Assembly (NCBI RefSeq): GCF_020329485.1 | Contig: NZ_JAGKJI010000022.1 | Span: 1-64,000 of the forward strand | Origin: Bradyrhizobium cenepequi | GTDB taxonomy: Bacteria > Pseudomonadota > Alphaproteobacteria > Rhizobiales > Xanthobacteraceae | Length of the DNA stretch: 64,000 bases | Reading direction: 5' to 3' | Shown: one piece after another, positions 25,656 through 34,731 of the stretch | Position numbering within the stretch: position 1 is the stretch's first letter | Layout of the letters: every line of letters begins with the position of its first letter | Notes under the pieces: model-generated | Database searches by the model: none | Told to the model about the DNA's origin: nothing | Seen by the model: the letters and a program-made list of their open reading frames with translations, nothing else | Program-made: the position numbers and the translations under genes

Positions 25656-25668
25656 GCGTTGACGATGT

Positions 25669-26622
25669 CTAGTCGAACAGGCTCGACACCGACTCTTCTG
25701 CAGCGGTGCGAGCGATCGCCTCGGAGATCAGGCCGGCGATCGAGAGGGTGCGGATGTTGGCGGAATTTCTCACCGCTTCCGTCGGCAGGATCGAGTCGGT
25801 GATGACGAGCTCTTTCAGCTTCGACGAGGCGATCCGGGCAGCGGCACCGCCGGACAAGACGCCGTGGGTGATATAGGCGAACACTTCCTTGGCGCCGTTG
25901 GCGATCAGGGCGTCGGCCGCGTTCACCAGCGTGCCGCCGGAATCCACAATGTCGTCGATGAGGATGCAGGTGTAGCCGGCGACATCGCCGATCACGTTCA
26001 TTACTTCCGACTCGCCCGGCCGCTCACGGCGCTTATCGATAATCGCCAGCGGCGTGTTGATGCGCTTTGCGAGGCCGCGTGCACGGACCACGCCGCCGAC
26101 GTCGGGCGACACCACCATCACATTGCTGAGGGCGAAGCGCTCGCGGATGTCGCGCACCATCACCGGCGAAGCGTAGAGATTGTCGGTCGGAATATCGAAG
26201 AAGCCCTGGATCTGGCCGGCATGCAGGTCGAGCGTCATCACCCTGTCGGCGCCGGCATGGGTGATCAGGTTGGCGACCAGCTTTGCCGAGATTGGGGTGC
26301 GCGAGCCCGATTTACGATCCTGCCGCGCGTAGCCGAAATAGGGCACGACCGCCGTGATGCGGCGGGCGGAAGCCCGGCGCAGCGCGTCGGTGATGATCAG
26401 GAGTTCCATCAGATGGTCGTTGGCGGGAAACGACGTCGACTGCAGGATGAAGACATCGGAGCCACGGACATTTTCCTGGATCTCGACGAAGATCTCCATA
26501 TCGGCGAAGCGCCGGACCACCGCCTTGGTCAAGGACATCCCGAGTCCGTCGGCGATTTGCTGCGCGAGCACAGGATTGGAATTGCCCGCTACCAGCTTGA
26601 TCGCGCCGTTCTTGGCCGACAT
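25669..26622 (-). CDS. prs: Ribose-phosphate pyrophosphokinase
   Basis: A 317-residue enzyme making PRPP from ribose 5-phosphate and ATP, feeding purine, pyrimidine, His, Trp and NAD synthesis. Signature elements are the flexible-loop region RRFADMEIFVEIQENVRG, VVPYFGYARQDRK, the PRPP-synthase signature DRVMTLDLHAGQIQGFFD, and the PRPP-binding ILIDDIVDSGGTL. The start at 26622 is favoured by a ggggag 8 bases upstream and the family opening IKLVAGNSNPVLA. Monocistronic. Confidence 0.97.
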   Translation of the reverse strand: MSAKNGAIKLVAGNSNPVLAQQIADGLGMSLTKAVVRRFADMEIFVEIQENVRGSDVFILQSTSFPANDHLMELLIITDALRRASARRITAVVPYFGYARQDRKSGSRTPISAKLVANLITHAGADRVMTLDLHAGQIQGFFDIPTDNLYASPVMVRDIRERFALSNVMVVSPDVGGVVRARGLAKRINTPLAIIDKRRERPGESEVMNVIGDVAGYTCILIDDIVDSGGTLVNAADALIANGAKEVFAYITHGVLSGGAAARIASSKLKELVITDSILPTEAVRNSANIRTLSIAGLISEAIARTAAEESVSSLFD

Positions 26623-26789
26623 GGACGCTTCTCCCCGGGGTTTGCTCGATACCATGTCCAACATCTCAAGTACCTACAGAACCGGCGGGTTTCGATGGGC
26701 GACGAGATATCAGGCGAGGGATGCAGCGGCAACCCGTCACACCCGTTTTCCCGGCGAAAAAATGACAGCTTTTTGACGATCCCGAATGT

Positions 26790-27395
26790 TTAGTTAGCGC
26801 TGTAGCCGAGAGCCACGACCCCGGATTCTTCCGGTGTAGGAGCGCTCGCGACCGCAGGTCCGCGCCGGCTGGGCGTCGTCGCTTCCGACGGCGCATCGCT
26901 CGGGCCGCCATTGATCATGTTGCTGAGGCCGCTCAGGCCCGCTTGTGCGATCTTGCGCAGGACCAGGTCGTCGGCGACAGCCCAGGCGTCGCGGCCGGCC
27001 TTCCCGGCCGGTTCTTCGCCGGAGAGTCGCAACGCGCGCTGCTGGTTGGCGTCATAGACGTCCCAGACCCAGGCGATGATGGTCTTGCCGCGCACGACCT
27101 GCGCCGAGAGATAGCTGCGCACCCGATAGGCGGCCGCGCTTTCGCGCGATACGATCGAGAGATCGCGGAGTTTCGATTCGCTGTCGAGCACGCCCACCAT
27201 GCGGTCGAACACCTGCGGCGGCGGGCCGTCGATCGATTCGAATGCGATCGTCGGTCCATTACCGCCGGCCATTGCATAGGCATTGCTTGCCGCGCCGCTG
27301 TTGGCGCAGCCGCCGAGCGCGCAAGCCGCAATCAGCAACGTTGCAGCCAATACCGCGCGGGCAATTCGGGAGACAGTGACGATGGTGGCGCTCAT
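26790..27395 (-). CDS. Putative lipoprotein of unknown function
   Basis: A 201-residue protein with a lipoprotein signal: hydrophobic segment VLAATLLIAACALGGC, where LGGC is the lipobox (Cys at about 29). The mature region contains ITFESIDGPP-like IAFESIDGPPPQVFDRMV and a beta-rich middle (YLSAQVVRGKTIIAWVWDVY), then a Pro/Ser/Thr-rich tail. The absence of Asp at +2 suggests outer-membrane sorting. Small lipoproteins of this layout are common in Bradyrhizobium, but I cannot name a domain. Confidence 0.75.
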   Translation of the reverse strand: MSATIVTVSRIARAVLAATLLIAACALGGCANSGAASNAYAMAGGNGPTIAFESIDGPPPQVFDRMVGVLDSESKLRDLSIVSRESAAAYRVRSYLSAQVVRGKTIIAWVWDVYDANQQRALRLSGEEPAGKAGRDAWAVADDLVLRKIAQAGLSGLSNMINGGPSDAPSEATTPSRRGPAVASAPTPEESGVVALGYSAN

Positions 27396-27517
27396 CGTCT
27401 CCCGATATCGTTAAAATACGTTAAGGTCTAGGGCGGCGAGGCCACCGCGTCAGTTCGACGGATTCCAGGATTGGATCGAAATTTTCGTTGAAGTTTAAGC
27501 ACTTCCGCCGATCGCGG

Positions 27518-28285
27518 TCATTTTTCGAGGGCGATGGCGTGAACGTGGCGGCCATAATCGCCTTCGTTCCGATGCACCGAGCGGCGGTAGCTATAGAAGC
27601 GTTCGTCAGAATAGGTATCGATACCGATGTCGTCGATCATCAGGATACCGGCGTTCTCCAGCCGCGTCCGGATGTAGCCGCCGAGGTCGAACATCGCGTG
27701 TCCTTCACGTTCGCCGGGCAGGAAGAAGAGAGCGTTGTCTGCATCGGCCTCCACAAAACGCGCGACGAATTCAGGCCCAACTTCATAGGAGTGCTGGCGG
27801 ATCAGCGGGCCGATCGCGGCGACGATGCCGCTGCGGTCCGCGCCGAGCCTTTCCATCGCCTCAACCGTCGATTCCAGCACGCCGGTCAGCGCACCCTTCC
27901 AGCCGGCATGCGTTGCACCGATCACGCGGGCGTTGGGATCGGCGAACAGGATCGGGCCGCAATCGGCCGCGGTGACGCCGATTGCAAGGTTCTCGGTCCG
28001 GGTGACGATAGCGTCGGCCTTTGGCCGCGCATCGCTCGCCCATGGCGTGGTGGCGACCACGACATCGGGCGAATGTACCTGATAGAGCGTGAGCAGGCGG
28101 CCTGGCCCGACCCCCATGCGCTCCGCCATGCGCCGGCGGTTTTCCGCAACGTTGTCGGCGTCGTCATTCGAGCCGATGCCGCCATTGAGGGCGGCATAGA
28201 TGCCCTCGGACACGCCGCCTTCGCGCGAGAAAAAGGCATGGCGCAGACCAGGAATGGCTGAGAGCAGCGGGGAAGCCAGATTCAT
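27518..28285 (-). CDS. pgeF: Peptidoglycan editing factor PgeF (YfiH/laccase-domain family)
   Basis: A 255-residue protein of the YfiH family, which in E. coli removes misincorporated L-Ser from peptidoglycan precursors. The metal site is visible as GVTAADCGPILF and IGATHAGWKGALTG (Cys, His), plus an earlier His in LYQVHSPDVV. Its ATG overlaps the stop of the upstream methyltransferase gene by 4 bases, so it is the last gene of the lgt-midA-pgeF operon. Confidence 0.93.
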   Translation of the reverse strand: MNLASPLLSAIPGLRHAFFSREGGVSEGIYAALNGGIGSNDDADNVAENRRRMAERMGVGPGRLLTLYQVHSPDVVVATTPWASDARPKADAIVTRTENLAIGVTAADCGPILFADPNARVIGATHAGWKGALTGVLESTVEAMERLGADRSGIVAAIGPLIRQHSYEVGPEFVARFVEADADNALFFLPGEREGHAMFDLGGYIRTRLENAGILMIDDIGIDTYSDERFYSYRRSVHRNEGDYGRHVHAIALEK

Positions 28286-29409
28286 GAACGTTCCGCGTCT
28301 TGTGGGTAGTCGCTCAAACCCGCGATCGAAGTGAGCTCCGGATGGGAGATTGCCATTGCCTTGAACATCGAGCCCATGCCGCCGCGGCCGCTGTCAGTCA
28401 GTCGTTTCAGGGCACCGGCGATCTCGGCGGAGACTTCGGGCGTGGCTTTTGCCATCAATCCGGCGGCACGCGCCTCGATGCCGAGGCGCTTTAAGAATTC
28501 GCCCTGCGTCACCGGGCCGTGGACTCGTGCGCCGACATCTTCGGCGGCGCGTGCCAGCGCCTCGAAATCGACATGGGCGGTGACATCGGTCTGGCCTGGG
28601 TTCTTCAGCGGATCGGCAAAACTGTGGCGGGCGATGGCCTGAAAGGTGTCGCCGGCGTCGCTGCGCAGATGGCCATAATCAATGATCAGCGCCGCGCCGT
28701 CCTGGTCGCGCACGCGGGCAGCGACCTTCATGATCTCGGTGTCGGGCCGCCATTCGAACACCGCGGCAATGGGAGCGGCGCGCACCAGCGGCGGCAGCAG
28801 CACGTCGAAGCGCGGTATCGGCTCGGACGCGGTGCCGAATACGAGCTTGCCATTGCTGTCGAGCTGGATCACGCGTTCGTGCCAGCCGTTCTCGTGCTTC
28901 ATCACCTGGTGGATCGGCAGCACGTCGAAATATTCATTGGCGAGGATCACAGCCGGGCCCTCGGGCACGTCGTCGATGCTCTCATGCCAGGTGATGTCGC
29001 TCACACCGGCCAAAGTCGCGCGCTGCTTCTCGCGCAGCACCGGATTGATCTCGACCAGATGCACGCTGAGCGACTGATAGAGCGGCGGCAGCACCCGCAG
29101 CGCCCGCAGGGCGTCCGCCATCATGGTGCCGCGGCCGGGGCCGATCTCGACCAGGTGCAACACCGGCGGCGAACCGATCGCGCGCCAGATCGACGCCGAC
29201 CACAGGCCCAGGAGCTCGCCGAACATCTGGCTGACCTGTGGGGCGGTGGTGAAATCGCCCTCGCGCCCCAGCGGATCACGCGACACGTAATAGCCGTGCT
29301 CCGGATGCATCAGGCACAATTCCATGTAGCGCCAGACCGGCATCGGGCCGGATGATTTGATCAGCTTCTTGATCTCGGACAGCAGCGGCGAAACTTCGGT
29401 CACATCCAT
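28282..29409 (-). CDS. MidA/NDUFAF7-family SAM-dependent methyltransferase
   Basis: A 375-residue protein of the family whose mitochondrial member dimethylates an arginine of complex I subunit NDUFS2. Features are GPMPVWRYMELCLMHPEHGY, YVSRDPLGREGDFTTAPQVS, the SAM motif LVEIGPGRGTMMADALR, and NEYFDVLPIHQ. ALIIDYGHLR and GDTFQAIARHSFADPL complete the pattern. It sits between lgt (2-base gap) and pgeF (4-base overlap), an order common in Rhizobiales. The ATG at 29409 is chosen because the upstream frame lies inside lgt. Confidence 0.92.
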   Translation of the reverse strand: MDVTEVSPLLSEIKKLIKSSGPMPVWRYMELCLMHPEHGYYVSRDPLGREGDFTTAPQVSQMFGELLGLWSASIWRAIGSPPVLHLVEIGPGRGTMMADALRALRVLPPLYQSLSVHLVEINPVLREKQRATLAGVSDITWHESIDDVPEGPAVILANEYFDVLPIHQVMKHENGWHERVIQLDSNGKLVFGTASEPIPRFDVLLPPLVRAAPIAAVFEWRPDTEIMKVAARVRDQDGAALIIDYGHLRSDAGDTFQAIARHSFADPLKNPGQTDVTAHVDFEALARAAEDVGARVHGPVTQGEFLKRLGIEARAAGLMAKATPEVSAEIAGALKRLTDSGRGGMGSMFKAMAISHPELTSIAGLSDYPQDAERS

Positions 29410-29411
29410 CC

Positions 29412-30254
29412 TTAAATAGAGCTCGGGGCCGGCTGCGGCGCCCTGCGGCGCCAAGCCATCACAACCATGATAATGCCGATAATAACCATCGGCACCGACA
29501 ACAGCATTCCCATGGTTAGCCCGCCCCACAGGAATCCGAGCTGCGGATCGGGCTCGCGGAAGCGTTCGCCAATGATGCGGGCGATGCCGTAGATCAAAAT
29601 GAAGCTGCCGAGCACGAGGCCGGGCCGCTTCAGCGCACCGATCCGGATCATCACCGCCAATATCGTGAACAGGAGAATGCCCTCGAGCCCGGCTTCATAG
29701 AGCTGGCTCGGATGCCGCGGCAGCGGTCCGCCACTGGGAAACACCATCGCCCAAGGCAGGCTTGGATCGGCGGGCCGGCCCCACAATTCGCCGTTGATGA
29801 AATTGGCCAGCCGTCCAAGGAACAAGCCGATCGGCGCAACCGCGGTGGTCATGTCGCCGAGCGACAGGATCGGGACGTGGTTTCGGAGCGCAAACCACAT
29901 CACTGCGACGACGCAGCCGAGGAAGCCGCCATGGAATGACATGCCGCCCTTCCACAGCTCGAAGATCTCGGCGGGGTGCTGCACGAAGAACGGCAGGTTG
30001 TAGAACAGCACGTAGCCGGTGCGGCCGCCGACGATGATGCCGAGCGTGACCCAGAGGATGAAGTCGTCCATCTGGGTGAGCGTGATCGGCGCGGGGCCGC
30101 CCCACAGTTTTTCGTTCTTGATCATCTGCCGCGCATAGATCCAGCCGAGTACGATGCCGCAGATGTAAGCGAGCGCGTACCAGCGGATCGCGATCGGTCC
30201 GATCGAGATGGCGACCGGATCGAACACGGGGAAATCGATCAAGAGGAAGGGCAT
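29412..30254 (-). CDS. lgt: Prolipoprotein diacylglyceryl transferase
   Basis: A 280-residue inner-membrane enzyme with about seven hydrophobic segments that attaches diacylglycerol to the lipobox Cys of prolipoproteins. The Lgt signature GRLANFINGELWGRP is present. Supporting segments are IAIRWYALAYICGIVLGW, the essential His region MSFHGGFLGC, and RHPSQLYEAGLEG. First gene of the lgt-midA-pgeF operon. The lipoprotein at 26790 would be one of its substrates. Confidence 0.97.
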   Translation of the reverse strand: MPFLLIDFPVFDPVAISIGPIAIRWYALAYICGIVLGWIYARQMIKNEKLWGGPAPITLTQMDDFILWVTLGIIVGGRTGYVLFYNLPFFVQHPAEIFELWKGGMSFHGGFLGCVVAVMWFALRNHVPILSLGDMTTAVAPIGLFLGRLANFINGELWGRPADPSLPWAMVFPSGGPLPRHPSQLYEAGLEGILLFTILAVMIRIGALKRPGLVLGSFILIYGIARIIGERFREPDPQLGFLWGGLTMGMLLSVPMVIIGIIMVVMAWRRRAPQPAPSSI

Positions 30255-30265
30255 CGCACCTCAGG

Positions 30266-31000
30266 CTATGCGGATAGATTGCGGCGATAGAGCGCCAACA
30301 GTCGCTCCCAGTGCCGCTCGGCCGCGTCGCGGTGATAGACCGGGCGCTTCGGGAAGGCAAAGCCGTGATGGGTGCCGGGATAGATCTCGACCTCGTTGTT
30401 CGATCCCTTCATGCCGGCCTGCACTTTTTCGATGATCTCCATCGGCGCGTAGATATCGGTCTCGGCACAGGCGAAATAGAGCTCGGCCTTGGTTTTTTCG
30501 GCCGCCAGGTGCGGGCTGTCGGGCTGATCGGTCGCCAGATGTGTGCCGTAGACCGAGGCGGCGGCCTTCACGCTGTCCGGAAAATGCGTCGCCGCGTTGA
30601 TGGCGTAGCGGCCGCTCATGCAGTAGCCGACAGTGCCGGCGATGCGCGTATTCGCAGCCCGCTGGCCCTCGGCATAGGCGAGCAGGGCCTTGGTGTCTTC
30701 CATCACCATGGGGATGTTGATCGAGTTCATCAATTCGAACATGCGCTTGCGCTCGGGTGATTCCGGATCGGGATTGATCGGCCCGAGCTCCATGACGCCG
30801 GCGCGGTAATAGAGGTTCGGCAGCATCACATAGTAACCGGACGTACCGAGGCGGCGCGCCATGTCGCGCAGCTCTTCGCGGATCGCCGGCGCATCCATGT
30901 AGAAGATGATCACTGGAAACCGGCCGCCGCGCTCGGGATGGGTGATGAAAGTGGTGGTCTTGCCGTCTTTGGTCGGAATATCGATCTGTTGGTCGATCAT
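30266..31000 (-). CDS. Dienelactone-hydrolase-family alpha/beta hydrolase
   Basis: A 244-residue alpha/beta hydrolase. The nucleophile is the Cys of GYCMSGRYAIN, with the catalytic Asp in CAETDIYAPME and the His in GTHHGFAFPKRP, which is the Cys-Asp-His triad of dienelactone hydrolases. YFACAETD and the cap-less length are typical. The true substrate is unknown; no chlorocatechol genes are nearby. The ATG at 31000 starts the conserved MIDQQIDIPTKDG. It ends 11 bases before the lgt start, so these may be cotranscribed. Confidence 0.88.
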   Translation of the reverse strand: MIDQQIDIPTKDGKTTTFITHPERGGRFPVIIFYMDAPAIREELRDMARRLGTSGYYVMLPNLYYRAGVMELGPINPDPESPERKRMFELMNSINIPMVMEDTKALLAYAEGQRAANTRIAGTVGYCMSGRYAINAATHFPDSVKAAASVYGTHLATDQPDSPHLAAEKTKAELYFACAETDIYAPMEIIEKVQAGMKGSNNEVEIYPGTHHGFAFPKRPVYHRDAAERHWERLLALYRRNLSA

Positions 31001-31156
31001 GGGCGTTTCTTCGGTTCTTTGTCCTTGGGCGCTGAATACGATTGCAGGGAAACCGGAGCATGACAAGACAAGTGGCATCATGGGTCATTTGCAGCCTTGA
31101 ACCACGCGCTTTTGCTTGCCATTGTCTTGATCGCCCAAGGGAGTGCGGAGAGCCAG

Positions 31157-31411
31157 ATGACCCAGACCACGAACCGGTTTTTTGACGAGATCGGTCGCCT
31201 CATGAACGACGCCGCCGGCGCCGCCCAGGGCGTCAAGCGCGAAGTCGACTCGGTAATGCGCAACCAGGCCGAACGCGTCCTGCGCGACCTCGATGTCGTC
31301 CGGCGCGAGGAGTTCGAGGCGGTGAAGGACATGGCCCGCCTGGCGCGCGAGGAAAACGAGGCGCTGAAGGCGCGGATCGCAGCGCTGGAGGCCAAACTTG
31401 GGGGGACCTGA
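31157..31411 (+). CDS. ubiK: Ubiquinone biosynthesis accessory factor UbiK
   Basis: An 84-residue BMFP-domain protein. The N-terminal amphipathic helix (RFFDEIGRLMNDAAGAAQG) contacts membranes, and a C-terminal coiled coil (EFEAVKDMARLAREENEALK to ALEAKLG) drives trimerisation. UbiK assists the aerobic ubiquinone complex with UbiJ. The ATG at 31157, after gcggagagccag, gives the family N-terminus; the upstream frame is hydrophobic by chance. Divergent from the hydrolase gene. Confidence 0.88.
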   Translation: MTQTTNRFFDEIGRLMNDAAGAAQGVKREVDSVMRNQAERVLRDLDVVRREEFEAVKDMARLAREENEALKARIAALEAKLGGT

Positions 31412-31426
31412 TCCCGTAGCTCGTTC

Positions 31427-31556
31427 TCCTTCCCTCCTGAAAGGGGGAAGGTCGGGATGGGGGTCTGCCACGGGCGCAGGTGCGCGTGGAGAGAGATGAT
31501 CCCCACCCGGTTTGCGCTGACGCGCAAACCGACCTCCCCTTTTCAAGGGGGAGGTG
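31427..31556. repeat. Two-hairpin palindromic repeat, family A (variant ggaagg), copy 3
   Basis: The left hairpin is around tccttccctcctgaaagggg and the right one is cctccccttttcaagggg. Inner inverted segments are gggatgggggtctgcc and gatccccacccgg. It fills most of the ubiK-rplY gap; the remaining bases hold only the rplY leader. Confidence 0.82.
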
Positions 31557-31715
31557 AACGGGTGCAGGCCCGGCCCATTTTCCTTGTCATTTCTGCCCTT
31601 TGGGGCTAAAAGCCCGCCACGTCCGCAGCCCCCGCACCCCTGGAGGCTTGCTGCGGCACGCGAAACGGGGCCGCGATGCGGCCTTTAACTTTTTGCAAAA
31701 CAAGGACTTAGACTG

Positions 31716-32435
31716 ATGGCGACCGTCAAGGAATTGAAGGCGACCGCACGTCCGAAGAGCGGCAAGGGGGCCGCCCGGGCCGAGCGTCGCGCCGGGAGAG
31801 TTCCCGGAGTGATCTATGGTGACAACAAGCCCCCGCTGACCATCTCGGTCGAAGACCGCGAGCTGCGCCAGCGCATCCTCGCCGGCCGGTTCCTGACGAC
31901 CTTGTTCGACATCGATCTCGACGGCAAGAAGCACCGCGTGATTCCGCGCGACTATCACCTCGACCCGGTGAAGGACTTCCCCGTTCATGTCGACTTCATG
32001 CGGCTCGGCGAAGGCGCGACCATCCGCGTCAGTGTCCCCTTGCACGTCATCAACGCGGAAACGGCGCCCGGCGTGAAGCGCGGCGGCACCGTCAACATCG
32101 TCACCCACACGATCGACCTCGAATGCTCGGTCGAAAACATTCCGCAGTACATCGACGCCGATGTCGGCGCGCTGGAAATCAGCTACTCGCTGCATCTGTC
32201 GGACATCAAGCTGCCGAAGGGCGTAAAGGCGCTGTCGCGCGAGGACGCCACGCTGGTCACCATCGTGCCGCCGTCCGGCTACGCCGAAGAGCAGAAGGCG
32301 GCAGCGGCAGGTGCTGCGGCTCCAGCGGCAGGCGCTGCGGCTCCGGCTGCAGGTGCAGCTGCTCCGGCGGCAGGTGCTGCGGCTCCCGCGGCGGGTGCTG
32401 CCAAGGCACCGGCTGGCGGCGACAAGAAGAAGTAA
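31716..32435 (+). CDS. rplY: Ribosomal protein L25 (CTC type)
   Basis: A 239-residue 5S rRNA-binding ribosomal protein with the L25 N-terminal domain (VKELKATARPKSGKGAARA, then VPGVIYGDNKPP) and the TL5/CTC C-terminal beta domain. It carries an additional Ala-Pro-Gly tail of about 40 residues built from GAAAPAA units ending in KKK. The tail is presumably flexible. pth follows after 21 bases, the usual rplY-pth pair linking 5S rRNA protein and peptidyl-tRNA recycling. Confidence 0.95.
   Translation: MATVKELKATARPKSGKGAARAERRAGRVPGVIYGDNKPPLTISVEDRELRQRILAGRFLTTLFDIDLDGKKHRVIPRDYHLDPVKDFPVHVDFMRLGEGATIRVSVPLHVINAETAPGVKRGGTVNIVTHTIDLECSVENIPQYIDADVGALEISYSLHLSDIKLPKGVKALSREDATLVTIVPPSGYAEEQKAAAAGAAAPAAGAAAPAAGAAAPAAGAAAPAAGAAKAPAGGDKKK
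32310..32393 (+). repeat. Four 21-bp in-frame tandem repeats within rplY
   Basis: Units at 32310, 32331, 32352 and 32373 are each 21 bases and encode GAAAPAA. They differ from each other mainly at third positions, so selection appears to preserve the peptide. A partial fifth unit begins at 32394. Confidence 0.85.
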
Positions 32436-32456
32436 GCGGACGCGGGATGCCGCGTC

Positions 32457-33062
32457 ATGCGACTCTTTGTTGGCCTCGGTAACCCCGGCGCGAAATACGC
32501 TGATAATCGGCACAACATCGGGTTCATGGCCGTCGATGAGATTGCGCGGCGTCATGGTTTCGCACCGTGGCGCCGCCGCTTTCAGGGCGAGACATCCGAA
32601 GGCCTGCTCGGTCACGAGAAGGTGGTGCTGCTCAAGCCGACCACTTACATGAATGAGTCCGGGCGCGCGGTGCAGGAAGCGCAGAATTTCTTCAAGCTTT
32701 CAGCCGGCGACGTCACCGTCTTCCAGGACGAGCTCGAGCTGCCGCCGGCAAAGGTGCGCGTCAAGATCGGCGGCGGCATCGCCGGGCATAACGGCTTGCG
32801 CTCGATTTCCGCGCATATCGGCAACGACTATCGCCGGGTTCGGCTTGGGGTCGGTCATCCCGGGATCAAGGAACTCGTGCACAGTCACGTGCTGTCGGAT
32901 TTCGCCAAGAGCGACCGGCCGTGGGTCAAGGCGCTGTGCGAAGCGATCGCCGACAATGCCAGCCTCCTGGCGGCGGGGCACGACTCGTCATTCCAGAACA
33001 AGGTGCATCTGACGATGCAGGCGAAGGGGTTTTTCGACAGCGAGGAAGAGGGCGGAAACTAA
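32457..33062 (+). CDS. pth: Peptidyl-tRNA hydrolase
   Basis: A 201-residue enzyme releasing peptides from prematurely dropped peptidyl-tRNA. Landmarks are LFVGLGNPGAKYADNRHNIGF with the catalytic His, LLKPTTYMNESGRAVQ, VFQDELELPPAKVRVKIGGG and AGHNGLRSI. All match the bacterial Pth family. It starts 21 bases after rplY and ends 59 bases before ychF, a conserved translational cluster. Confidence 0.97.
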   Translation: MRLFVGLGNPGAKYADNRHNIGFMAVDEIARRHGFAPWRRRFQGETSEGLLGHEKVVLLKPTTYMNESGRAVQEAQNFFKLSAGDVTVFQDELELPPAKVRVKIGGGIAGHNGLRSISAHIGNDYRRVRLGVGHPGIKELVHSHVLSDFAKSDRPWVKALCEAIADNASLLAAGHDSSFQNKVHLTMQAKGFFDSEEEGGN

Positions 33063-33121
33063 CGCCCGTTCCTCAAGTCAATTCAGCCGCTGCACATTCG
33101 CGCGGGAGATCGGAAAGCACG

Positions 33122-34219
33122 ATGGGATTCAAATGTGGGATCGTCGGGTTGCCCAATGTCGGCAAGTCGACGCTGTTCAATGCGCTCACGGAGACGGCCG
33201 CAGCGCAGGCGGCCAACTATCCGTTCTGCACCATCGAGCCGAATGTTGGCGAGGTCGCCGTCCCCGATCCGCGGCTCGACAAGCTCGCGGCCGTCGCAAA
33301 GTCGGCGCAGATCATCCCGACTCGGCTGACCTTCGTCGATATCGCAGGCCTCGTCCGCGGCGCCTCCAAGGGGGAAGGGCTCGGCAACCAGTTCCTCGCC
33401 AACATCCGCGAGGTCGATGCGATTGCGCATGTGGTGCGCTGCTTCGAAGATTCCGACATCACCCATGTCGAGGGCAAGATCGCGCCGCTGGCCGATATCG
33501 AGACCATCGAAACCGAATTGATGCTGGCTGATCTCGACAGCCTTGAGAAACGCCTCGACAATCTCACCAAGAAGGCCAAGGGCAACGACAAGGAGGCCAA
33601 GGAACAGCTCGACCTCGTCAACCGCGCGCTGGTACTGTTACGTGAGGGGAGGCCCGCGCGTGCGCTCGAGCGCAAGCCGGAGGAGGAGCGCGCTTTCCGC
33701 ATGCTTGGGCTTCTGAGTTCCAAGCCGGTGCTGTATGTCTGCAACGTCGAGGAAGCTTCCGCGAAGGATGGCAACGGCTTTTCGAAGCAGGTGTTCGAGC
33801 AAGCGAAGAAAGAGGGCGCGGTCGCCGTCGTGATCTCCGCCAAGATCGAATCCGAGATCGCAACGCTGTCACGCGAGGAGCGCGCCGATTTCCTGGAGAC
33901 GCTGGGGCTCGAGGAAGCCGGTCTGGACCGCCTGATCCGCGCCGGCTACGAACTGCTCCACCTCATCACCTATTTCACCGTCGGTCCGAAGGAGGCCAGA
34001 GCCTGGACCATCGACCGCGGCACCAAGGCGCCGCAGGCTGCCGGCGTGATCCATACCGATTTCGAGAAGGGCTTTATCCGCGCCGAGACCATCGCGTATG
34101 ACGACTACGTCACGCTCGGCGGCGAGGCCGGCGCCCGCGATGCCGGCAAGCTGCGCCTGGAAGGCAAGGACTATGTCGTCGCCGACGGCGACGTGATGCA
34201 TTTCAGGTTCAACACGTAA
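33122..34219 (+). CDS. ychF: OBG-family ribosome-binding ATPase YchF
   Basis: A 365-residue P-loop NTPase that prefers ATP. The G1 motif is GLPNVGKSTLFNALT; FVDIAGLVRGASKGEGLGNQF is G3. The G4 position reads YVCNVEEAS, the NxxE replacement of NKxD that explains ATP preference. The C-terminal TGS-like domain (ARAWTIDRGTKAPQAAGVIH, FEKGFIRAETI) is present. The ATG at 33122 gives the family start MGFKCGIVGLP; the longer frame overlapping pth is rejected. Confidence 0.97.
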   Translation: MGFKCGIVGLPNVGKSTLFNALTETAAAQAANYPFCTIEPNVGEVAVPDPRLDKLAAVAKSAQIIPTRLTFVDIAGLVRGASKGEGLGNQFLANIREVDAIAHVVRCFEDSDITHVEGKIAPLADIETIETELMLADLDSLEKRLDNLTKKAKGNDKEAKEQLDLVNRALVLLREGRPARALERKPEEERAFRMLGLLSSKPVLYVCNVEEASAKDGNGFSKQVFEQAKKEGAVAVVISAKIESEIATLSREERADFLETLGLEEAGLDRLIRAGYELLHLITYFTVGPKEARAWTIDRGTKAPQAAGVIHTDFEKGFIRAETIAYDDYVTLGGEAGARDAGKLRLEGKDYVVADGDVMHFRFNT

Positions 34220-34224
34220 CGCGT

Positions 34225-34524
34225 CTACCGCATCCCGCCCTGGCCCTGGTCGCGGATCGCGCCGAGATGCTCGTTGATGCGGAACACGATCAGGATGAAT
34301 TCGGCGACGATGCGCGAGAGCACGATGCCGACCACGATGCTGGTGAGCGAGGCGAGCAGCAGGATGAAGCCGCCGAATGGGCTGACCGCCATTGCGGCCA
34401 GGCTCCAGAGGATTCCGTAAATGCCGAACAGCACGATCACGCCGATGACCAGCCAGTAGAACGTCTTGATGATCGTGGGGGTGATGAAGCGGTCCCACTG
34501 AAACAGGTCTTGAAAATCGAACAT
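34225..34524 (-). CDS. DUF4282-family membrane protein
   Basis: A 99-residue protein starting MFDFQDLFQWDRFITPTIIK and carrying two membrane helices (about 21-45 and 50-75), followed by a cytosolic FRINEHLGAIRD helix. This is the DUF4282 pattern; function unknown. It is convergent with ychF, 5 bases from its stop. Confidence 0.85.
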   Translation of the reverse strand: MFDFQDLFQWDRFITPTIIKTFYWLVIGVIVLFGIYGILWSLAAMAVSPFGGFILLLASLTSIVVGIVLSRIVAEFILIVFRINEHLGAIRDQGQGGMR

Positions 34525-34731
34525 CGGTGGATTCTCCCGGCCAATCCATTTTGAGTCGCGCCGAAGCAGGGCTAGCTCCGAACCTGTGTCCGGGCAAGTC
34601 GGGGAGCGGTACGCAAGGACAGTGCTCCCCCGCTATGGTGATCCCCTTGAAAACAAGCCATGCGGGCGGGCGGGTTGAGATTGCCGCAAATAACGGCCAC
34701 AATCAGGCCCCTCTCTCCTGAAATCCCCAGC

